From Melioribacteraceae bacterium (GTDB lineage Bacteria; Bacteroidota; Ignavibacteria; Ignavibacteriales; Melioribacteraceae), in the NCBI GenBank assembly GCA_026987055.1, contig JALSNL010000040.1:1-5358 (forward strand): a stretch of DNA of 5,358 nucleotides, read 5' to 3'. Position 1 is the first letter of the stretch, and the number at the start of each line of letters is the position of its first letter. The notes beneath the pieces were generated by a model. That model did not search any database, was not told where the DNA came from, and saw only the letters and a program-made list of their open reading frames with translations. Position numbers and translations under genes: made by a program. Of this stretch, positions 1-5,358 are shown piece after piece.

Positions 1-3
1 TGG

Positions 4-14
4 TTAGTTAGTTA
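4..14 (+). repeat. TTAG tetranucleotide repeat, inverted copy of 1938-1948
   Basis: TTAGTTAGTTA lies directly downstream of the kinase stop (25-27 on the minus strand) and is the exact reverse complement of the tract upstream of the flavoprotein gene. The window begins three bases earlier, so its true extent cannot be seen. No target duplication or transposase is visible. Confidence 0.4.
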
Positions 15-24
15 AATATAGCTA

Positions 25-1755
25 CTAAGCAGCGGTCGGAATTTTCAATGTAAAGGTTGTTCCTATATCTTTTTTACTTTTTACAAAGATATTTATATTA
101 TTTATTTCACAATATTGTTTAACCAAAGCTAAACCTAATCCGTTTCCTTCAAACTTTCTTGTGTAGCCAACATCCTCTTGAGAAAATTTATCGAATAAAT
201 AGGGAATGTATTTTTCGCTTATACCAATTCCGGTATCTTGAATATCAACATAAATATAGTTGCTTTCTTCTCTTAAAATAACCGTTATTTTACCGGTTTT
301 TGTATATTTAATAGCATTATCAATCAGATTAATTATTGTTTGATAAACAGTATAGGGATCTACAAAAATATAATCTTTTGCTTCAATTCTATTTTCTATA
401 AGCAATTTTAAATTTTTGTTTTCTGCAGTTTGTCTTAATTCATTTGTTGAAGGAATAATAATTTTTTCTGCCAAAGAAATTGTTTCCATTTTGGGTTCAT
501 ATGTGCCGGATTCAATGTCGGAAAGGTTTAATATTAAATCAATTGTTCTTAATAATCTTGTAGCTGCATTTTCAATGGAATTAAAGCTTCCTATATTTTC
601 TTCACTAACTTTATTCTCAAATTCATTTTTTAGTAAATAAGTAAAATTCATAATTGTATTGATAGGAGTTCTTATTTCATGAGAAACTTGTGCTAAAAAT
701 TCTGATTTCAAATGAAGAGATTTTTCAGCTTTTTCTTTTGCCAATATTAGGGAATTCTCTGCTTTTTTTCTTTCACAGATGTTTCTAATACTTGCTAAAA
801 TAATATTTCTGTCGGAAATTTCTATTTTATCCAAACTAATTTCAGCATAAAATTCACTATCATCCAATCTTTTATGAACCCATTCAAAAAATTGATGTTC
901 GCCTTGCAAAGCTATATTTACATGTTTTTGTATTATTTGTGCGGAAAGGGTTCCATCGGGTTGGTTCACCGGAGAAAAGAAAACCGGAGATTTACCAATT
1001 ATATCATCCTTTGAGCATCCAAAAAGAGATAATGCTTTAATATTGCAATCTATAAATTTATTATCCTCCAATAAGAAAATTGCATCATTAGATTTATTAA
1101 ACAAAGTTCGATAATAAGTTTCATTTTCTCTCAATTTAATTTCTTTTAAATCAAGCTCTTTTAAAGAATTTTCCAATTCTCTATTTTTGTCATGTAATAG
1201 TTTTTGAGTTGATTCTCTAATGTATTCTACGAAATAAGTAATTATAGAAGTTCCTAAAAAAGCTCCTATAAATCTAGCTTTATAACCAATAGAATAAACA
1301 TTAGGGAAAGGACCAATGACTAATATTACCAACATGATAGCAAAATAAGTGAGAACAGCTTTTACGCCTTTTTTACTGCCTAATAGATAAAAAGCACTTA
1401 CCGGAAAAGTAAAAGACCATAATGGTCCCGAATATTCGTAGCCGCCAAAAGCAAATAGATATAAATAAAAGGTCCCGATTAAATGTAAAATGAAAGTAGT
1501 TAAAAAAACATGGTTTTGTGTTTTGAAATAATATATTCTAGCTAAAAGAATAAGTATGGCAATGGTTAAATCAAATATGCCAAGCCAAAAATATTTTTGT
1601 AATAGAGCTAGTACACCTAAAGGTATCAGAAATATTATTACTGAAATAAAAAGATAATTTAATAAAATTATCTTTCTAGATAGTTCTAAATTTACTACCT
1701 TTTTGTAGCTATCATCCCAAAAATAGGATAAGTATTTTTCTAAATATTTTGTGAT
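25..1755 (-). CDS. Membrane-bound PAS sensor histidine kinase, start codon uncertain
   Basis: This is a two-component sensor kinase that should autophosphorylate a histidine and pass phosphate to an unseen response regulator. With a start near 1755 it has 576 residues. Six hydrophobic segments occupy roughly 28-50, 54-76, 82-104, 108-126, 131-149 and 161-178; a charged coiled coil follows to about 215, then a PAS domain (about 215-328), then HisKA with the phospho-acceptor His359 in VSHEIRTP (codon 679-681). HATPase_c shows the N box NLIDNAIKY (Asn480), G1 box DTGIGI (Asp507), F box FDKFSQE and G2 box GNGLGLAL. There is no receiver domain. The first canonical start in frame is the ATG at 1335, but it lies inside the fifth helix. 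The frame stays open to 1788 with no ATG, GTG or TTG. I chose the ATC at 1755 because AGGGA lies just upstream and the peptide from there has a plausible N-terminus; this start is tentative. The ligand is unknown. The kinase assignment is firm. Confidence 0.9.
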   Translation of the reverse strand: MTKYLEKYLSYFWDDSYKKVVNLELSRKIILLNYLFISVIIFLIPLGVLALLQKYFWLGIFDLTIAILILLARIYYFKTQNHVFLTTFILHLIGTFYLYLFAFGGYEYSGPLWSFTFPVSAFYLLGSKKGVKAVLTYFAIMLVILVIGPFPNVYSIGYKARFIGAFLGTSIITYFVEYIRESTQKLLHDKNRELENSLKELDLKEIKLRENETYYRTLFNKSNDAIFLLEDNKFIDCNIKALSLFGCSKDDIIGKSPVFFSPVNQPDGTLSAQIIQKHVNIALQGEHQFFEWVHKRLDDSEFYAEISLDKIEISDRNIILASIRNICERKKAENSLILAKEKAEKSLHLKSEFLAQVSHEIRTPINTIMNFTYLLKNEFENKVSEENIGSFNSIENAATRLLRTIDLILNLSDIESGTYEPKMETISLAEKIIIPSTNELRQTAENKNLKLLIENRIEAKDYIFVDPYTVYQTIINLIDNAIKYTKTGKITVILREESNYIYVDIQDTGIGISEKYIPYLFDKFSQEDVGYTRKFEGNGLGLALVKQYCEINNINIFVKSKKDIGTTFTLKIPTAA

Positions 1756-1869
1756 TTTATTTCCCTGAAAAAATATAAAAATCCAATGTTATTATCGTAA
1801 CGGGAAAAATTTATTTAAATTATAAATATATTTTGTTTAATTACATAAAAATTGGGTAAAGTTTATAGT

Positions 1870-1898
1870 TTGTTTGTCGTTATTAAGACAGTTATATT
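1870..1898 (+). promoter_or_regulatory. Possible sigma70-type promoter for the flavoprotein-arsM unit
   Basis: TTGTTT at 1870-1875 and TATATT at 1893-1898 are separated by 17 bases, the optimal sigma70 spacing. The -10 matches 5 of 6 consensus positions, but the -35 matches only 3 of 6. The predicted transcript would start near 1905, inside the short dyad ATAC-TTT-GTAT (1902-1912), where a repressor could act. The region is so AT-rich that a chance match is likely. No perfect Bacteroidota-type TAnnTTTG box was found here. Confidence 0.22.
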
Positions 1899-1936
1899 AT
1901 CATACTTTGTATAAGTTATTGCTCTATTTAAAAAAT

Positions 1937-1948
1937 CTAACTAACTAA
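1937..1948 (+). repeat. CTAA tetranucleotide repeat (3 units)
   Basis: CTAACTAACTAA lies 26 bases upstream of the flavoprotein start. Its core TAACTAACTAA (1938-1948) is the exact reverse complement of TTAGTTAGTTA at 4-14, just past the kinase stop codon, so the two copies bracket the kinase gene in inverted orientation. The tract is short and simple, so chance is a fair explanation. Confidence 0.45.
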
Positions 1949-1974
1949 TTAAGTAACCGATTTAAGTAAAAATT

Positions 1975-4458
1975 ATGGGTATTATAAAAAGTTATTTTAG
2001 TTGGCTTCAAAAAGATGTTCCAACCGGTGAAGTGGAACGTTATCCTGCAATTGACAAAAACGGGGAAACTTCCGTAAAAGGTATTTTTATTGCCGGAGAT
2101 TTAACCGGAATTCCTTTGCTTAAACTTGCTGCGGAAAGCGGTAAAAAAGTTGTGCAGCATATTGCTTCAAGTTCAGATGTAATTGGGAATAAAGGAAAAA
2201 ATTCTAAAGAGGAAATTCTTGATATAATTATTGTGGGTGCCGGTCCTGCCGGAATATCTGCCGGTTTGGAAGCTCAAAAACTTAATCTCAATTTTGAAAT
2301 TTTGGAAGCATCCAATACTTATAATACAATTGTAAACTTTCCAAAAGGTAAACACATTTTTGCCGAACCTTTGGAATATAAACAAGATGCGGATTTAATA
2401 ATTAACGAAGGAACAAAAGAATCACTTTTGGAAGAGCTTTATTCGCAAATAAAAGATAAAAACCTTCCTATTAAAGAAGGAGTGATGGTAAAAATAATTA
2501 ATAAAGTCGGTAATTATTTTGAATTGGATACAGCAGAGGGAATTAAAAAGGCAAGGTTTGTTGTTTTGGCAATTGGTAAATCCGGAAATGCAAGAAGATT
2601 AAATGTTCCCGGAGAAAATCTTCCCAAAGTGTTTAACAGATTATTTGATCCTGCCGATACAAAAGGAGAAGATGTTCTTATTGTAGGCGGCGGAGATACA
2701 GCAATAGAAACTGCAATAGCTGTTTCACAGTATGCAAATTCGGTTACAATTTCTTATAGAAAGGCATCTTTTTCTCGTCCGAAAGAAGGAAATCTTAATA
2801 GCTTAAACAAGCTGGTTGCCGAAGGAAAAATATCTTTAAAGATGGAAACAAAAGTAAAAGAAATAACAAAGCATACTGTTATTCTTACAGACAAAAACAA
2901 TGAAGAAATCCATCTCGATAATTCCATGGTTTTTACAATGATTGGAAGGGAACTTCCGTTAGAGTTTTTTAGAAAGTCCAAAATAAAAATGGAAGGTGAA
3001 CTATCAACAATTTCCAAACTACAATTTGCCTTGTTATTGCTTTTTGGCGGAGTTCTTTATTTTGGTAAAAGCAGTGCCGATTTATACGAATACTTATTTG
3101 GTAAAAGCAATTCGTTTTCCGATATGTTTGCAAATATTTTCACTTTGTCATTTTTAGCAAAATTCTTTTCCGTTCCGGTAACAATTATAGAACATCTTTT
3201 TTCCGATTCAATAAAAATTTGGAGTGTAACCAAGTATTTTAATGCTTTAATAGCTTACTTTTCGTTTGTAGCTTTTGTTGTTTTAGGTATTTATTTGTTA
3301 TATAAATTTATAAAAGATTATAGAACACAATTAAAGTTTAATTGGCAAAGTTTTAAGTACTTTTATTTTATTTTTGTAGGTCTGTTTTTTGCAGTTGTAT
3401 TTTTTGGCGAAAGATATTTTGGAATTAAAGTATTGGATAAATCGCAATCCTTTTGGTACACGGGATTTTACTCGTTAACAATTTTGGTTTTCGGTTTAAG
3501 AAGAATGAAGGTAAATCCAACACGTTATATTAAATATCAAACGTGGAGTTTAATTTTAATACAAGCTATTCCTCTTTTTATTTTACCTGAATTTATTTTG
3601 CCTTATTTAGGTAATAACGGAATGCTTGGTTCGGCAAACGGATTTCTCTTAACACAAGTTTTCCCGCACGGAAGTTATTGGCGTTCTTACGGTTTTATTC
3701 TTGCATGGCCTTTGTTTTTAAGCAACTTGTATAATTCAAGCGTAACTTCATTTTGGTTAATATTTAGTTTTGTACAGACATTTGTTTTAATTCCTTACAT
3801 AGTTTACAGATGGGGCAAAGGTGCTTATTGCGGATGGATTTGTTCTTGCGGAGCACTTGCGGAAACCTTAGGCGATGACTACAGAACTTTGGCACCACAC
3901 GGAGCAAAACCAAAAAAGTGGGAAAACATTGGTCAATGGATTTTACTTGCCGCTTTTTTACTAACGGCATTTAAACTTTTAAGTGTATTATACAATTTTG
4001 AAATTCCTATTATCAATGAAAAGCTATCTTACACAACGGATTTTATTCATAACTTTTATTATGTTGCAATTGATGTAATATTTGCCGGCGTTCTTGGTGT
4101 TGGTGTTTATTTCTTTTTAAGCGGAAGAGTTTGGTGCCGTTTCGGTTGTCCATTAGCTGCTTGGATGCATATCGTAAATCGTTTTTCGCGATACAGAATA
4201 TTTGCCGACAAGAAAAAATGTATTTCATGCAACATTTGTACAAAGGTTTGTCACATGGGTATTGATGTTATGAATTATGCAAACAAAGGAATACCAATGA
4301 ATGATGTTGAATGTGTAAGATGCTCGGCTTGTGTTGTTAATTGTCCAACGCAAGTTCTTTCCTTCGGAAGTTTGCCTAAATCCGATACCGAAAACAAAAT
4401 TTATAAAGAGAAAAACATCAAGGAATTTATTCCGGATAATTGGAGCAAAGGTTTATAA
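1975..4458 (+). CDS. Permuted FAD/NAD(P)H oxidoreductase fused to NapH-like membrane polyferredoxin
   Basis: This 827-residue protein probably moves electrons between NAD(P)H, FAD and iron-sulfur centres at the membrane; donor, acceptor and direction are unknown. Residues 20-65 resemble the C-terminal end of thioredoxin-reductase-like flavoproteins (TSVKGIFIAGD, then a helix). The FAD-binding motif G88-x-G90-x-x-G93 comes after it, and the pyridine-nucleotide motif is G238-x-G240-x-x-A243. Arg262 and Arg268 in YRKASFSR suggest NADPH. The redox CxxC of thioredoxin reductase is absent, as in YpdA-type enzymes and ferredoxin-NADP reductases. From about 346 to 718 come roughly eight to ten hydrophobic helices, with CGWICSCG (Cys619, 623, 625) and CRFGCP (Cys721, 725), as in NapH/NosR/CcoG proteins. 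Two ferredoxin motifs follow: Cys749, 752, 755, 759 and Cys780, 783, 786, 790. An in-frame TAA at 1963 makes ATG 1975 the first available start, although no clear Shine-Dalgarno precedes it. It lies 59 bases before arsM, probably in one operon. Confidence 0.88.
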   Translation: MGIIKSYFSWLQKDVPTGEVERYPAIDKNGETSVKGIFIAGDLTGIPLLKLAAESGKKVVQHIASSSDVIGNKGKNSKEEILDIIIVGAGPAGISAGLEAQKLNLNFEILEASNTYNTIVNFPKGKHIFAEPLEYKQDADLIINEGTKESLLEELYSQIKDKNLPIKEGVMVKIINKVGNYFELDTAEGIKKARFVVLAIGKSGNARRLNVPGENLPKVFNRLFDPADTKGEDVLIVGGGDTAIETAIAVSQYANSVTISYRKASFSRPKEGNLNSLNKLVAEGKISLKMETKVKEITKHTVILTDKNNEEIHLDNSMVFTMIGRELPLEFFRKSKIKMEGELSTISKLQFALLLLFGGVLYFGKSSADLYEYLFGKSNSFSDMFANIFTLSFLAKFFSVPVTIIEHLFSDSIKIWSVTKYFNALIAYFSFVAFVVLGIYLLYKFIKDYRTQLKFNWQSFKYFYFIFVGLFFAVVFFGERYFGIKVLDKSQSFWYTGFYSLTILVFGLRRMKVNPTRYIKYQTWSLILIQAIPLFILPEFILPYLGNNGMLGSANGFLLTQVFPHGSYWRSYGFILAWPLFLSNLYNSSVTSFWLIFSFVQTFVLIPYIVYRWGKGAYCGWICSCGALAETLGDDYRTLAPHGAKPKKWENIGQWILLAAFLLTAFKLLSVLYNFEIPIINEKLSYTTDFIHNFYYVAIDVIFAGVLGVGVYFFLSGRVWCRFGCPLAAWMHIVNRFSRYRIFADKKKCISCNICTKVCHMGIDVMNYANKGIPMNDVECVRCSACVVNCPTQVLSFGSLPKSDTENKIYKEKNIKEFIPDNWSKGL
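4219..4344 (+). other. Two [4Fe-4S] ferredoxin motifs within the fusion protein
   Basis: This stretch encodes residues 749-790 of the fusion protein. Two CxxCxxCxxxC motifs are 20 residues apart, the pattern of a two-cluster bacterial ferredoxin domain. The second ends in Cys-Pro as usual; in the first, His760 replaces the proline. All eight cluster ligands are intact. The domain follows the last predicted membrane helix and a basic stretch, so by the positive-inside rule it should face the cytoplasm. Confidence 0.88.
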
Positions 4459-4465
4459 CAAACAA

Positions 4466-4483
4466 ATAAAAATATATTTTTAT
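4466..4483. repeat. 18-base perfect AT-only palindrome between the two operon genes
   Basis: ATAAAAATATATTTTTAT reads identically on both strands and starts 8 bases after the fusion gene's stop codon. It could form a weak hairpin or be a protein-binding dyad, but it has no G-C pairs and is not followed by a clean T tract, so it is a poor candidate for an intrinsic terminator. In a spacer this AT-rich it may be accidental. Confidence 0.35.
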
Positions 4484-4506
4484 AAAAATAAAATAATTAT
4501 AAAATT

Positions 4507-4512
4507 AAGGAG
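4507..4512 (+). promoter_or_regulatory. Shine-Dalgarno site of arsM
   Basis: AAGGAG ends five bases before the ATG at 4518. It fixes the arsM start, which also gives the normal ArsM N-terminus. It contrasts with the gene upstream, which has no recognisable site. Confidence 0.8.
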
Positions 4513-4517
4513 AATAG

Positions 4518-5358
4518 ATGAGTAGTAACAATACTGACAATATTCACGTGGAAGTTCAAGAATATTACGGCAAAACATTAAGCAAATCAAGTGATTTAAA
4601 AACCAACGCATGTTGTTGTTCCACCTCGTTTCCCGATTGGCAAAAAAAAATAATTTCGCAAATTGAGGATGAAGTAATAGAAAAATTCTACGGATGCGGA
4701 TCACCAATACCTTTGGAACTAGAAGGGAAAACCGTTTTGGATTTGGGCTGCGGCTCCGGTCGCGATGTTTATATAGCTTCCAAACTTGTTGGTGAAAACG
4801 GATTTGTTATTGGCGTTGATATGACTGACGAACAATTGGAAGTGGCAAATAAATATGTTAATAAACAAGCAGAAATCTTCGGATTTAAAAAACCGAATGT
4901 TGAATTTAAAAAAGGTTTTATTGAAGATTTGAAATCTTGCGGTATAGAAGATAATTCAATTGATGTAATAATTTCCAATTGCGTTATTAATTTAGCCGAT
5001 GATAAAGAAGCGGTATTCAAAGAAATATTCCGCGTATTAAAACCGGGTGGCGAATTATATTTTTCCGATGTGTTTACAGATAGAAGAATTCCCGCTAATC
5101 TAAAAAACGATCCCGTGCTTTACGGTGAGTGTTTATCCAATGCAATGTATGTGGAAGATTTTAGAAGGATGTTACGTAAAATAGGCATATTGGATTATAG
5201 AATTGTTGAGGAAAGCACCATTACAATTGACAGCAAAGAAGTGGAAGATAAAATCGGTTTTATAAATTTCGTTTCTTTAACAGTCAGAGCTTTTAATATA
5301 AATACGTTGGAAGATATTTGCGAAGATTACGGACAAATTGCAACATATAAAGGAACCG
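4518..5358 (+). CDS. arsM: Arsenite S-adenosylmethionine methyltransferase ArsM (3' end cut by window)
   Basis: ArsM methylates arsenite in steps to mono-, di- and trimethylated arsenicals using S-adenosylmethionine, in the cytoplasm, as part of arsenic detoxification. The first 280 residues are present and the frame is still open at the window's end. The SAM-binding motif I, VLDLGCGSGRD, lies at 73-83. The four family cysteines are visible in context: one in the CCC run at 32-34, Cys60 in FYGCGSP, Cys154 in SNCVINL and Cys204 in YGECLSNAMY; the last two form the arsenic-binding pair in characterised enzymes. The late signature LEDICEDYGQIATYKGT (264-280) is typical of longer ArsM proteins, whose C-terminal domain would lie beyond the window. 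The run of three cysteines, where many relatives have two, is a minor oddity. The gene follows the flavoprotein-ferredoxin fusion in probable operon order. No arsR or arsenite exporter is in view. Confidence 0.95.
   Translation, partial: MSSNNTDNIHVEVQEYYGKTLSKSSDLKTNACCCSTSFPDWQKKIISQIEDEVIEKFYGCGSPIPLELEGKTVLDLGCGSGRDVYIASKLVGENGFVIGVDMTDEQLEVANKYVNKQAEIFGFKKPNVEFKKGFIEDLKSCGIEDNSIDVIISNCVINLADDKEAVFKEIFRVLKPGGELYFSDVFTDRRIPANLKNDPVLYGECLSNAMYVEDFRRMLRKIGILDYRIVEESTITIDSKEVEDKIGFINFVSLTVRAFNINTLEDICEDYGQIATYKGT

Larger units (their letters stand above)
1756..1974. promoter_or_regulatory. Divergent intergenic region between kinase and flavoprotein genes
   Basis: About 220 very AT-rich bases separate the two divergent start regions, so promoters for both should lie here. 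On the minus strand a perfect TATAAT (plus-strand 1819-1824) could be a -10 box for the kinase, but I see no good -35 partner, and such hexamers arise by chance at this composition. The motif GTTAT recurs at 1788, 1879, 1891 and 1915, and a short dyad ATAC-TTT-GTAT lies at 1902-1912. No riboswitch, tRNA or convincing long operator is visible. Confidence 0.4.

Noticed and set aside
25..1335. Kinase gene starting at the ATG at 1335 (436 residues)
   Set aside because: That ATG lies inside a hydrophobic helix, and the same frame upstream encodes four more helices with sensor-domain character, so it is very likely an internal methionine.
1902..1912. ArsR-type operator
   Set aside because: The ATAC-TTT-GTAT dyad has only 4-base arms in very AT-rich DNA, and no arsR gene is in view.
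1975..3003. Thioredoxin reductase (trxB)
   Set aside because: The catalytic CxxC is missing, the motif order is altered, and the protein continues into a membrane Fe-S module.
2754..3017. Antisense open frame inside the flavoprotein gene
   Set aside because: It lies wholly opposite a strongly supported coding region, shows no domain or motif, and has no ribosome-binding context; the same holds for the other short frames opposite 1975-4458 and arsM.
4459..4517. Intrinsic terminator between the fusion gene and arsM
   Set aside because: The only dyad is AT-only with no G-C stem and no following T tract, so termination there is not supported.
4518..5358. Generic methyltransferase such as UbiE/MenG
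   Set aside because: The four ArsM cysteines in their family contexts and the CEDYGQIATYKGT signature are specific to arsenite methyltransferase.

Overview
The window is AT-rich, with single-copy genes of ordinary bacterial layout. The base composition, the Ile/Lys/Asn-rich proteins, the weak ribosome-binding site at one gene and the gene families suggest an anaerobic or facultative member of the Bacteroidota/Ignavibacteria group. That placement is inference from style; no rRNA or marker gene is present.

Layout. Positions 25 to about 1755 (minus strand) hold a membrane-bound sensor histidine kinase: six predicted membrane helices, coiled coil, PAS domain, HisKA and HATPase_c. The reading frame continues about 150 codons upstream of its first canonical ATG (1335), and that extension encodes an evident membrane domain, so the true start is upstream and not a standard start codon as sequenced. 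Positions 1756-1974 are a divergent intergenic region. Positions 1975-4458 (plus strand) encode an 827-residue fusion: a pyridine-nucleotide/FAD oxidoreductase related to thioredoxin reductase and YpdA, followed by a multi-helix NapH/NosR/CcoG-like membrane module with cysteine motifs and two [4Fe-4S] ferredoxin motifs. In the flavoprotein part, the segment that normally ends such enzymes (TSVKGIFIAGD plus last helix) lies at the N-terminus, ahead of the FAD Rossmann motif, so the domain looks circularly permuted. After a 59-base gap with a good Shine-Dalgarno, positions 4518-5358 hold arsenite S-adenosylmethionine methyltransferase (arsM) with all four conserved cysteines; it runs off the window's end.

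How they may work together. The fusion gene and arsM are co-directional and close enough to be one operon. ArsM needs reducing equivalents, which characterised enzymes take from thiols or thioredoxin. A membrane protein that could pass NAD(P)H electrons through FAD and Fe-S centres directly upstream makes a redox partnership in arsenic metabolism an attractive but unproven idea. The kinase is divergent from this pair and has no response regulator in view; whether it controls the pair is open. No arsR, arsenate reductase or arsenite efflux gene is visible.
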